A DNA stretch of 64,000 bases from Natronosalvus hydrolyticus. Lineage in GTDB: Archaea > Halobacteriota > Halobacteria > Halobacteriales > Natrialbaceae. A model generated the notes under the pieces. The model was not told the DNA's origin. It did no database searches and worked only from the letters and a program-made list of their open reading frames with translations. Location: assembly GCA_025517525.1 (NCBI GenBank), contig JAOPJZ010000004.1, positions 186,001-250,000 of the forward strand, read 5' to 3'. Position 1 is the stretch's first letter, and every line of letters begins with the position of its first letter. Both the position numbers and the translations under genes were made by a program. Shown here one piece after another: positions 35,223 to 42,627 of the stretch.

Positions 35223-35235
35223 TGAAGTCACTTCA
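35223..35235. promoter_or_regulatory. 13-bp palindrome, copy 2 (candidate operator)
   Basis: TGAAGTCACTTCA, identical to 34523-34535. It lies just upstream of the TATA-like GTTTACC at 35249-35255, which serves ATG 35276. Confidence 0.55.
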
Positions 35236-35275
35236 TCCTCGTCGCGTAGTTTACCCTCTCTGTTCTAATTCGGGT

Positions 35276-35482
35276 ATGGTCGAATACGAGGATGAAAAAC
35301 TCCCGCCGGGGGAGTACGTGCGTGAAAATAAAGAGCAACTCGAACGGTTGATCAAACACAGCAACAACGATTTTGTTCGCGCGTTGGCGATAGCGGCATT
35401 CGTCGAGTACGGGGAGGACGCATCAGTAGAGTCAATCACAAAAGACTTGGAGCGAATCAAGGAGTTGGAAGAGGTTCGGTGA
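35276..35482 (+). CDS. Small acidic protein co-transcribed with an integrase
   Basis: A 68-residue helical protein: YEDEKLPPGEYVRENKEQLERLIKHSNNDF, VRALAIAAFVEYGED, and SITKDLERIKELEEVR. The start ATG 35276 is 24 nt after a TATA-like GTTTACC. The stop overlaps the GTG start of the integrase by 4 nt, so it is translationally coupled to it. It may serve as an excision or directionality factor, or form the N-terminal arm-type part of a split recombinase; both are inference from context. Confidence 0.6.
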   Translation: MVEYEDEKLPPGEYVRENKEQLERLIKHSNNDFVRALAIAAFVEYGEDASVESITKDLERIKELEEVR

Positions 35483-36273
35483 GGATGCGGCTGGTTCCCC
35501 ACTCCAACTCAGACGGCTATCGAGTCTTCATGGAGCCGCATGAATACGAGACGATGGTCGAATGCGCCTCACGTGACCGAGCGGAGATCGCGTTCCGGCT
35601 CGGTGGAGAATGCTCTCTGAGAAAAAAGGAGGTACTTGAGGTAACCCTCAATAAGATTCAGAAGTCTCGAAGCCCTGGTGTAGAGATTTCCTTTATGCGC
35701 GTATGGGGGAAGGAAACACGGAAAGAGAATAGTAAGAAGCCGCGGAAACCCTGGGTTCCCAACTCGTTACTAGAGGAGGTCAAACGGTACAGAAAACGCA
35801 AGAACATCAGGCCTTCATCTCCCCTCTATCCGAAGTCCAAAGGAACTCTTCAAAACGATATCGTGGATGCACGGGAACGAGCGGCTGACAAAACTGGTGA
35901 CGATGATTTCCTCGAAGTGACGTTCCACGACTTCCGGCGATATTTTGCAACCAATCTATTCTACAGAGAGGGAGTCAACATCGAATTCATCGCGGCTCTC
36001 GGCGGGTGGGAAGATCCAGATTACATGAAAGAAGAGTATTTGGACCCCTACTTCGATGACGTTATCGAGCGACACTTGGCGCAAAAAGGAGTGCTCGACA
36101 TCGACACCGGCCATCAGTCTGACTTCGAGAAAATACTCGGTAAGATGAACGAACTGGGAAATCGCATTGATACTCTTGAACGTACCTTTGCGACTGAGAC
36201 TGGGGAGGTCGAGTCTGAAGAACCAGAGACCGAAGAAAGCGATGAGAATCACTCGTTGGGAGAGTTCCGGTGA
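35479..36273 (+). CDS. Tyrosine recombinase/integrase
   Basis: A 264-residue recombinase catalytic domain. Box I has GGECSLRKKEVLEV, box II VTFHDFRRYFATNLFYREG (H-x-x-R intact), and the end EEYLDPYFDDV carries the Tyr candidates. The C-terminal 40 residues are coiled coil plus a Glu-rich tail. The usual N-terminal core-binding domain is absent or supplied by the preceding coupled gene. GTG 35479 overlaps that gene (GTGA); ATG 35485 is an alternative. The gene is more AT-rich than the first integrase and seems to belong to a different mobile element. Confidence 0.75.
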   Translation: MRMRLVPHSNSDGYRVFMEPHEYETMVECASRDRAEIAFRLGGECSLRKKEVLEVTLNKIQKSRSPGVEISFMRVWGKETRKENSKKPRKPWVPNSLLEEVKRYRKRKNIRPSSPLYPKSKGTLQNDIVDARERAADKTGDDDFLEVTFHDFRRYFATNLFYREGVNIEFIAALGGWEDPDYMKEEYLDPYFDDVIERHLAQKGVLDIDTGHQSDFEKILGKMNELGNRIDTLERTFATETGEVESEEPETEESDENHSLGEFR

Positions 36274-36852
36274 CCAAGCCCCCTTTCAAGTAACGTTCTC
36301 TGCGATCTTCAGCCTGCGAGGTGGCCTCTTAGATTCATAATCACCGTGGAGTTCTAAACGATATTGAGACTCCGGAGCTTTCCCCTTGGCATTTGAGATT
36401 TGATCATTGTTCCAGAAGTGGAATTATAACTACCGGACTACGGCACTATCCTATGTTGATGATGCTACGCTAGTCCCAACCATCATCTGGTTCTAAGGCA
36501 TAGAGTGGTTTCTTCCTCAGGGACACCTACAGCCCAATGCGAGCGACTTGGCGGCAAGTATCATTAGGTAATGATGAACATATAGATTATAGGTTATATT
36601 TCTCAGCGAAAGGTAGCAATTTCGCGGTCATCGATAATATAGAGATATGCGAAAACCGCCAGAAGGTATCGGGGCAATCTTGTTTTGCATTCTCCTATAT
36701 TATCGAACAATGCCAAGCGATTAGGGTGCCATCCCCTGAATTATCCATTGTTCCTTCTTGTACGTAACCAGATGAATGGACAGTGCACCATCATGTTTAG
36801 AAATTATGGATACCAGTGAATTGTATCATATATTAAATATTGACCCTAGTTG
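36274..36852. other. AT-rich intergenic region with no gene seen
   Basis: No frame with haloarchaeal coding character was found on either strand. One 76-codon plus-strand frame (36537-36767) lacks a plausible composition or promoter. There is no RNA-like structure that I can point to. Confidence 0.4.
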
Positions 36853-37194
36853 CTACTGTGACCTATTCAGGCGTCTTTCGGCACGGGATTTCAGAACCTG
36901 CCTCGCATATAGGGCATCGTCTCGGTCACTTTCAGCCACCTCTTCAAATGCTCTGCGAGAAATTTGCTCCATCAGGAGGTCACACTCGTTAATCCACCAT
37001 GCGAACGGCTCTCTCGGGTCAAGTCCTCTTTTTAGCAGCATTTCTCCATCCACCCGAAGCGAACTCACTAGTTCGTCGCCGTACGCAATTGCCTGCTTAC
37101 GGCTCAAGACTAAGTTGTCCAAGTATTCATTATCGTTCGGTGAAGGTGTAGCCCACTCTACTGTCCACCCCGGTTTGACATCCTGTGACGGCAT
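36853..37194 (-). CDS. Unrecognised 113-residue protein
   Basis: The protein begins MPSQDVKPGWTVEWATPSPNDNEYLD and continues with helical blocks LSRKQAIAYGDELVSSLRVDG, PFAWWINECDLLMEQIS and DDALYARQVLKSRAERRL. The Trp-rich centre and amphipathic helices are typical of a folded protein rather than a shadow. ATG 37194 was chosen over ATG 37200. It is divergent from the CARF-like/PIN-like pair with 181 bp between them, and so may be its regulator or antitoxin-like partner. No family is recognised. Confidence 0.5.
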   Translation of the reverse strand: MPSQDVKPGWTVEWATPSPNDNEYLDNLVLSRKQAIAYGDELVSSLRVDGEMLLKRGLDPREPFAWWINECDLLMEQISRRAFEEVAESDRDDALYARQVLKSRAERRLNRSQ

Positions 37195-37375
37195 GCTCAT
37201 CAGTAGTTTGGAGAGCAAGAAGATGAATTGGGACACGGATATAGCTTCAGATCCACAGATTGGAGAGCAACGACTGCAACAGATCGATATCAGACGGTGT
37301 GGGTTTTTGAGCGTGACCGACTCCCTACTACAGGCACGCGAACACTATTGACAGTGGGATGATTCTCATTTACTC

Positions 37376-37846
37376 ATGGCTCGAATTTGGGTGACCAACG
37401 GAACGCCCACCATGCCGGGGGTTTTGAATCCGCTGACAGCAGCCTGCGACCGTGGATATGTCCCGGACGAAGCCTGGGTGCTTTCAAATCCAGGGGTTGC
37501 TGAGTCCGTCTCAGAGGCCACAGACCAGTTTGAAGTCATCATTGACGCGTATGATGGCGACGCCGACGTGTCTGCGCACGAGTTAGATCACGAAACCGAC
37601 TTCCGCGGCATCATTGAGTTCTACCGGTCTAATATTGAAGCGGCTCGTGAGAATGGCGATACGATTGCTGTTGACGTCACTCCCGGACGAAAATTCATGT
37701 CTGCCATCGCATTCCAAGCCGGGTTCAAATTTGACGCCGACCATGTCTTCTATTTCCACCGGAAATCAGGGGGCTATTACGGGCAATTCTACGCTGAAAT
37801 CCCGCGAACCGCGACTGACTTGATCGACTTCAAGGAGGTGCTGTAA
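37376..37846 (+). CDS. CARF-like Rossmann protein (candidate nucleotide sensor)
   Basis: A 156-residue alpha/beta protein. It opens RIWVTNGTPTMPGVLNPL (strand plus loop as in CARF strand 1) and later has TIAVDVTPGRKFMSAIAFQAGF, which resembles the D-x-T-G-G-T-K-x-M motif of CARF and ring-nuclease folds with substitutions. CARF domains bind cyclic oligoadenylates made during type III CRISPR responses. It has no effector domain itself but overlaps by 1 nt (TAATG) with the PIN-like gene, so the two are translated together. The CARF call is inference from motif and context; no CRISPR locus is in the window. Confidence 0.55.
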   Translation: MARIWVTNGTPTMPGVLNPLTAACDRGYVPDEAWVLSNPGVAESVSEATDQFEVIIDAYDGDADVSAHELDHETDFRGIIEFYRSNIEAARENGDTIAVDVTPGRKFMSAIAFQAGFKFDADHVFYFHRKSGGYYGQFYAEIPRTATDLIDFKEVL

Positions 37847-38883
37847 TGCAAGTCGAACGCCGTCGATTGATGGTTCTGTTGAATGCATTGTACGATCAGG
37901 GCGTCGATTCGATCCCCATCAAACATCCTTGCGAGGACATCGGCGAACTCGTTCGGATCGAACTGGAGGACGATGGTCAAGCTACGGTACGGTTCGCGCA
38001 GGGTACGATGACGTACCAGGACAATCGTGAAGGGATTCCTGTGAAGCATGGTCAGCCTGCCTATGAAGATCTGCCGGATGCTGAGACGTACACCCGCATA
38101 GCGGTCGCCAGCGGCCATGTCCAGCTCGCTAATCAAGATGATGTCGGTGAATTCATCCAACGGCACGGCTATGCCGATCTCGAAGCCGGTCATGACCCTG
38201 TCGTCCTCGGATTAGATGCCAACATCACTGCCTGGAGACTCCCAGAAGTTCTGGGCATCGATAGTGAAACAGGAGCCACGGACGACCGAGATCGACGACC
38301 AACCAACGGGTACGCGCTCGCAACTGGCGTCAAAGAAGAGTTGGACTGGCATTACAAGCAGTACAACACACACGAGCTGACCGAAGCCTTCGGCGAGGAG
38401 TTTACACGTCTCGACAATCAGCCAGCCGGATCCAACCGGGAAGGGTTCCTCGGCCTCTACGAGTACCGTCGCCTGAGAACCAACCGGACCGTCGATGTCA
38501 TTGAGTGTGACACCGGTGACGAAGCAATCGTCGCTGCCTATCAAGAGTTCAACCAGAACAGTCGAAAGCAAGCAGTGTTACTCAGCAACGATCACGGGTT
38601 CGTCGACAGAAGCATCGACGCTGGCGTCCCAGCACAGCATATCTACTACCCGATAGACATCCCTCGGAAATCCACGGGAACATGGACGCAGGCAGCTGAA
38701 TTACTGTACTACCTCGCAATTCTATTCGGTGTCATCCGGCTTCCGAAAGTCACCGTCTACGGGGTCTGGAACGGGAAGGACGGTCGGCACTGGCAACACG
38801 AGCAACTCGATATCGACTGTCGGAGCCCCAAAATCGAACCTCAACTGGAACGAGATCTCACCATCCTCAACTCAACCTATTGA
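37846..38883 (+). CDS. PIN-like nuclease partner of the CARF-like protein
   Basis: A 345-residue protein. The N-terminal 115 residues are beta-rich and unrecognised. From about residue 120 it reads as a PIN-like fold: VVLGLDANITAW (first Asp), ATGVKEELDWHY (Glu), IECDTGDEAIVAAYQEF (Asp/Glu pair) and AVLLSNDHGFVDRS (last Asp). The four acidic clusters have the order of a PIN/FEN-type active site, so it is probably a metal-dependent RNase or DNase. A conserved-looking WTQAAELLYYLAILFG helix and VYGVWNGKDGRHW block follow. Start and coupling are fixed by TAATG at 37844-37848. It is probably the effector of a two-gene stress or defence module. Confidence 0.55.
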   Translation: MQVERRRLMVLLNALYDQGVDSIPIKHPCEDIGELVRIELEDDGQATVRFAQGTMTYQDNREGIPVKHGQPAYEDLPDAETYTRIAVASGHVQLANQDDVGEFIQRHGYADLEAGHDPVVLGLDANITAWRLPEVLGIDSETGATDDRDRRPTNGYALATGVKEELDWHYKQYNTHELTEAFGEEFTRLDNQPAGSNREGFLGLYEYRRLRTNRTVDVIECDTGDEAIVAAYQEFNQNSRKQAVLLSNDHGFVDRSIDAGVPAQHIYYPIDIPRKSTGTWTQAAELLYYLAILFGVIRLPKVTVYGVWNGKDGRHWQHEQLDIDCRSPKIEPQLERDLTILNSTY

Positions 38884-39022
38884 CGAGAAGAAGTGACCGC
38901 ATAGCCTCAACGTGATAACGCGGCACGGAAACGAGGTGTGCGGTTCTACGGAACGCTATCAGGTCGAATACGATTCAGATCAGGGAAACTGATTACTGGC
39001 ACTCTGATGTATCGTCATATCG

Positions 39023-39115
39023 ATGCCCCAGATATTCGATTTCTACTGTACGAACCCGGACTGTGGGTTCAAGATGCCGTCAGTCTGGGGGTACTATATG
39101 TACGCGATTGCGGAC
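39023..39115 (+). pseudogene. N-terminal fragment of a zinc-binding protein
   Basis: The start MPQIFDFYCTNPDCGFKMPS followed by VWGYYMYA reads as the beginning of a zinc-ribbon protein with one CxxxxC pair. Shortly after 39115 the same frame becomes antisense to the AbiEi-like gene, so the body of the gene has been lost at that junction. Confidence 0.45.
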
Positions 39116-39328
39116 GAGGTACTTCCCGTACGCAATGCGCTCAAGCCATCTTTTCTCCTTGAGGGCATACGCCATGTCCTTGGCCGACTTCCGCGGAATA
39201 TCAAGTGCGTCTACGATGTCACTAATGGTGATGACCTGCCGTTTCTCGCTATCGAGCCGTGACAGTGCCTGCGACTCGCGCGTCGACAGGCTCTTCCGTT
39301 GAGTCTCTTCCCCGTTTGTTGACCCCAT
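39080..39328 (-). pseudogene. AbiEi-type antitoxin, truncated
   Basis: An 82-residue frame whose first 70 residues match the N-terminal winged helix of AbiEi-family antitoxins: STRESQALSRLDSEKRQVIT, SDIVDALDIPRKSAKDMAYAL, KEKRWLERIAYGKYL. The family protein goes on for about 100-150 residues, but here it stops at VRNRVHIVPPD where it collides with the fragment from the other strand (near 39115). The partner AbiEii nucleotidyltransferase is missing. The promoter is intact (minus-strand ATTTAGATT, about 39349-39357, 25 nt before ATG), so a stand-alone HTH could still be expressed. Confidence 0.65.
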
Positions 39329-39330
39329 AG

Positions 39331-39438
39331 CCGCTCAGCGTACATAGAATCTAAATCCGACAGTTATATACGTATTTGTTGAGACCTAATTTGGCGAAAG
39401 TTGGCACATGAACCGCTCAGAGCACATAGAACCTAAAT
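39331..39438 (+). repeat. Duplicated promoter segment
   Basis: A 26-nt segment at 39331-39356 (CCGCTCAGcgtACATAGAAtCTAAAT) is repeated at 39413-39438 with three differences. Copy 1 is the promoter of the AbiEi-like fragment. Copy 2 lies next to a minus-strand ATG in the same relative position, but that frame stops after seven codons. This suggests duplication of a promoter and start. Confidence 0.55.
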
Positions 39439-39469
39439 AATACCAAAATTTGACATTCTGAATGAGAGT

Positions 39470-39589
39470 GTGTCCAAAGAAATCTTCGTCTGCCACTCGC
39501 CCCACCACCGCGCGTTCGAGGACGTCGAAGTAGTGAACTTTGGAGTCCCCCTTATAGACTCCAGCGGTGCTTACGCCGACCCCGACTAG
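39470..39589 (+). CDS. Putative 39-residue protein
   Basis: GTG 39470 opens VSKEIFVCHSPHHRAFEDVE..., ending DSSGAYADPD at TAG 39587-39589. A TATA-like CTAAATAATACC (39432-39443) is about 30 nt upstream. The composition is coding-like, with CHSPHH a possible metal site. It may be a real small gene or the front part of a lost one. It ends 4 nt before the convergent CoiA-like gene. Confidence 0.35.
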   Translation: MSKEIFVCHSPHHRAFEDVEVVNFGVPLIDSSGAYADPD

Positions 39590-39593
39590 CTGG

Positions 39594-40334
39594 CTAGCGA
39601 GATGTACGGTCGCCGGGGTGCCCGACTGGCCCGAGCCGCGTTACCCGTCCTTCTTCGATTAATGTTTTGACTCCGTCTTCCGTTGGAAACCCCCAGACAG
39701 CGTCCTCAATGGGCTGCTTCGGTGCCAGCGACTTGAAATGCCGGCCATCAGGGGTCAGCGCGATCAACCGGCGGTGACTGCCTGCCAGGTCGACACACCC
39801 GAGATCCCATCCACAAGCCCGTCGCTCAATCCACGCCTTCCCTGACCGATACCCCAGAATCTCCTCAGGCTGAAAATCAATGTACCGCTCGACGGGGAAC
39901 GCGTAGTTTTTGAACGTAATCGGGGTACCCACGTCCAATTCACCCGCGATCGGATCATACTCGCCGAACTCGAACGGCCCCTCAAGCTCCGGTTCCAGCG
40001 CCGCCCGCGCAGCTGTCTGCTGGTCACGATGCTCAATGTGGAACACCCAGTGGACGACACACCCGAGGCGGAGCGCTTCCCGTGTCTTTGCACGGTATGA
40101 CTGGTCACTCCCAGCCACGAACTCAATGCACCGCTTGACCGGCCCATCATACACCAGACAGTCCGGCACTCGGTCAGCAAACTTCTTCTCGAAGCGATAC
40201 TCACCGGGGAACCACGGGTCGCGTTTCGCCTCCTGTCGCCGATCTAGCTCTATTTTCCCCCACAGATGCTCAACCGACTCCTTGCCTGCAGACCGGTACC
40301 GTTCAACATCACCCCAGATTTCGAAGTCAGTCAT
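39594..40334 (-). CDS. CoiA-like putative nuclease
   Basis: A 246-residue protein. The region PDCLVYDGPVKRCIEFVAGSDQSYRAKTREALRLGCVVHWVF (residues about 59-100) follows the pattern of the CoiA core: Asp, then Ile-Glu with a small-residue turn, then Arg-Thr and a Trp strand. CoiA has a PD-(D/E)XK nuclease fold. The flanking parts (FPGEYRFEKKFADR and CGWDLGCVDLAGSHRRL) are not recognised. Context is a patchwork of gene fragments. The nuclease call is inference from motif shape. Confidence 0.5.
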   Translation of the reverse strand: MTDFEIWGDVERYRSAGKESVEHLWGKIELDRRQEAKRDPWFPGEYRFEKKFADRVPDCLVYDGPVKRCIEFVAGSDQSYRAKTREALRLGCVVHWVFHIEHRDQQTAARAALEPELEGPFEFGEYDPIAGELDVGTPITFKNYAFPVERYIDFQPEEILGYRSGKAWIERRACGWDLGCVDLAGSHRRLIALTPDGRHFKSLAPKQPIEDAVWGFPTEDGVKTLIEEGRVTRLGPVGHPGDRTSR

Positions 40335-40792
40335 ACGTCATTCACCTGTTGGTTCTGCTGCTGTTGGTTCTTGTTTCGTGTCATGTTATTCTGCACAGAT
40401 GCGTCCCACCACTAAGACGACAACCAACACACTCACACCACCACTGCGTCCCAACACACCCTGTTTCCAGTGTTCTCCGCACTCGCAACCCAGCATCGGA
40501 TCGAGCACACGCTCGTCGTAGCGGCCACGCGGAACTACTCGCCGCCACGTAGCGAGGGGTCGAGCGAGTCCGTCGGGACGCCACCACGCATCCCGGCGGT
40601 CGCCCTCGCCCACCACACCCAGGGACTCTTTCATTGGCACTCACAGTGGCACGCCCACCACAGCCTGCCACACGAGCAGCCACCGCCCGCCGTGACCGGT
40701 GCCCCACCACGAGCACCGCCACAACCTACGACGCTTCACATCCCGGCCACGACGGCCACACCACCCACTAGCGCACCCCCAACCCGCCGGCA
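40335..40792. other. CAC-rich low-complexity region
   Basis: The plus strand is full of CAC/CCA/CCG runs. Frames are open on several strands because of this bias (for example 40470-40994 plus and 40386-40640 minus), but the products are His/Pro/Thr- or Arg/Gly/Val-rich and not convincing. On the minus strand, LGCECGEHWKQG at about 40455-40490 could be a remnant zinc motif of the downstream end of the 41176 gene. Confidence 0.4.
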
Positions 40793-41176
40793 TCACCTCC
40801 CACCCCCACACCCGCCACGACTCGTACAACTCCGCGGGTCGAAGCGCCGACAATACTCCTCAACGTACTGCAGCGCCGGCGACCACGACCGGATACGACG
40901 CAACTGCGCATCCAACATGAGCTCGCGCACGCCCAAGGTGAAGTATTCCGTCGGCTTATGCCGGCAACCAATGCATTTCACGTGCCCGATCTGAAAGGCC
41001 GACCGCTCGGCCGGGCGGAAGGCAAACACAACGAGAGAAGCACCTTCCCACAGTTTTTCACCGCAGGCTTCATATGCCGCGGCTCCTTCCCCGAGCGCAA
41101 AACTTTCAAATTGTGATATTTCTACAATGAGCTGGTCACCGACAGTCTCTTGATTCGACGGATCTGACTTTTGCAT
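40793..41176 (-). CDS. Hypothetical protein, possibly frame-shifted at its end
   Basis: A 127-residue frame whose first 105 residues look well folded: GDQLIVEISQFESFALGEGAAAYEACGEKLWEG, ASLVVFAFRPAERSAFQIGHVKCIGCRHKP, and TEYFTLGVRELMLDAQLRRIRSW. The last 20 turn to SRGGCGGGR inside low-complexity sequence, so the original C-terminus may be lost. C-x2-C and His in KCIGCRH suggest a metal site. No family is recognised. Confidence 0.5.
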   Translation of the reverse strand: MQKSDPSNQETVGDQLIVEISQFESFALGEGAAAYEACGEKLWEGASLVVFAFRPAERSAFQIGHVKCIGCRHKPTEYFTLGVRELMLDAQLRRIRSWSPALQYVEEYCRRFDPRSCTSRGGCGGGR

Positions 41177-41303
41177 GGGTTCTTACATCCCGTGAGAAAC
41201 CCAGTCCGAGTGTCTCTAGCACTCGGGCGTTTTCGCTTAATTCACGCCCCTCCAAGACTGACCTTCTACACCATCACCTACATTGTGTAATGGCATAAGT
41301 GTT

Positions 41304-41355
41304 CCCATCTCCTTTGAAGGAGATGGGATGTAACCCATCACCTACATAGGTGATG
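41304..41355. repeat. Two perfect inverted repeats upstream of the 41373 regulator
   Basis: CCCATCTCCTT/AAGGAGATGGG (41304-41314 and 41317-41327, 2-nt loop) is followed by CATCACCTA/TAGGTGATG (41336-41344 and 41347-41355, 2-nt spacer). CCATCACCTACAT also occurs at 41271-41283 and 41335-41347 as a direct repeat. The second palindrome lies where the promoter of GTG 41373 should be, so it is a good candidate operator. The first could also be a transposon-end hairpin. Confidence 0.55.
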
Positions 41356-41372
41356 TTCACGAACCGATTACT

Positions 41373-41606
41373 GTGCCGGGAAAGGATCGAGAGGATGAGT
41401 CCGGGAAGTATACCACGAGTTACCCGGATTCAGATTTCATAGACGCCATCCAGACGCATGATGGAATGGCAGGGACCTCAGAGATAGCCGAAACTGTCGG
41501 CTGTACTCGGCGGACGGCGTATACGCGTCTACAGTCACTCGAATCCGAAGGCCAAGTTTCCAGTAGGAAGGTGGGGAACTCTCTACTCTGGAGCGTCGCC
41601 AACTAA
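41373..41606 (+). CDS. Small winged-helix regulator
   Basis: A 77-residue HTH protein: DSDFIDAIQTHDGMAGTSEIAETVGCTRRTAYTRLQSLESEGQVSSRKVGNSLLWSV. A tri-helix (DSDFIDAIQ, TSEIAETVG, TRRTAYTRLQSLE) is followed by a short wing, as in many haloarchaeal MarR/HTH_IclR-like mini-regulators. The start GTG 41373 is the only in-frame one close to the domain. The palindrome just upstream suggests autoregulation. It is the last gene before the defence operon, which points toward it from the other strand. Confidence 0.7.
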   Translation: MPGKDREDESGKYTTSYPDSDFIDAIQTHDGMAGTSEIAETVGCTRRTAYTRLQSLESEGQVSSRKVGNSLLWSVAN

Positions 41607-41946
41607 GTTAGGTCGCCCTCGCAGAGACGGGCTATCTGAATCTTACGCTTACCCCAAACTCGGTAAGATGAGTGGCTCAAATCAACTTTTGTGCAACTGC
41701 GCAGGTGAAGAGACAGGTGATTCAAGGGTATTCACGCTGAGAGGTCAGAATGGTAGCGAGAGTAAATAACACCGTTACGCCAGCACCTGATCAAACAGAT
41801 CCGCTGCAACTGATTCCGGCCCAAACACATTAAGCGGAATCATACCTAACGGATACCGCTGTCGTTGTTTCCTTGCTCTCTTCGATACCAGAGCGACAAC
41901 TGGGCAGCATCAACGATTTCCTACAGAAGAGCGTCGTACTTTGAGA
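41607..41946. other. Intergenic region with a possible gene remnant
   Basis: No intact gene. On the minus strand, a stretch at about 41775-41890 reads ...RQRYPLGMIPLNVFGPESVA... and ends at TAA (plus 41775-41777). A neighbouring frame just upstream reads EIVDAAQLSLWYRREQG. Together they look like the C-terminal end of a lost gene broken by a frameshift. It is downstream of the DUF1998 gene on the same strand. Confidence 0.3.
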
Positions 41947-42627
41947 TCAACGCATATCGAGCAAGGCGGCCCCCAGCTCCCGCTGTAGAAGGTTTTTATC
42001 TAACAGAAATGTCGGTGTCCGTGGAAGAAGTAGACAATTTTCGCAGTAATTCGAACATTCACATGTTTCTAGCTGCATTGAAGCCTCATCGAATACAGCA
42101 CTCAAATTTTTATAAATAGGATATGAGAGACCTGCTCCACCAGGTTCATTGTCGTATACAAGAAGACGAAGATAATCGTTAAGGAGGTGTGGTTCACACT
42201 GTATCTCAATCGGATTAACGCCCAACTGTCGTGCCATGACGCTCCGAAGACTATATCCTACCGAATAAAGAGCAGCTAGACGCTCTTCTGGTGTTGTGAC
42301 ATCTGCATATGTCCGGAATAGTCTTTTCGACACCTGAAGTTCAAATCCATCTGTTCCGTATTGATGGCCTGCTATCGCCCGTTCGCTTCGTACTTCTCCA
42401 TCCTCTATTTTCAGGATCTCTCCGTGGGCTTCTTGGACTTTGGATGATGACTGATACGTAATCTCGACGCGAGGAACAGCACGCTGAACTCGTATATTCT
42501 TTACAAATTTTGTGTCAATCTCTCCTGTCGTTCTTTCTTCGACTGTTTCTGATTCTCTTTTGAGCAAACTGGTATCGAACTCGTCGTCGCCAATTAAATG
42601 CGCGAAATCATCTAATTCATCAGTCAT
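41947..42627 (-). CDS. DUF1998-like protein, last gene of the defence operon
   Basis: A 226-residue protein of DUF1998 character. Central features are YDNEPGGAGLSYPIYKNLSAVFDEA and the four-Cys set CECSNYCENCLLLPRTP, which correspond to the D-x-x-GGAG and Cys cluster of the family. DUF1998 domains occur at the C-terminus of DEAD helicases and as the separate DrmB protein of DISARM. Here the gene overlaps the helicase stop by 8 nt, so the two products are made together and probably interact. ATG 42627 was chosen over 42672 because that extra part lies inside the helicase gene. At 226 residues it is much shorter than DrmB. Confidence 0.75.
   Translation of the reverse strand: MTDELDDFAHLIGDDEFDTSLLKRESETVEERTTGEIDTKFVKNIRVQRAVPRVEITYQSSSKVQEAHGEILKIEDGEVRSERAIAGHQYGTDGFELQVSKRLFRTYADVTTPEERLAALYSVGYSLRSVMARQLGVNPIEIQCEPHLLNDYLRLLVYDNEPGGAGLSYPIYKNLSAVFDEASMQLETCECSNYCENCLLLPRTPTFLLDKNLLQRELGAALLDMR

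Noticed and set aside
36537..36767. 76-codon plus-strand frame
   Set aside because: No promoter, ribosome site or haloarchaeal composition; AT-rich chance frame.
40470..40994. 174-codon plus-strand frame in the CAC-rich region
   Set aside because: His/Pro/Thr-rich product without a domain; it overlaps a better minus-strand frame.
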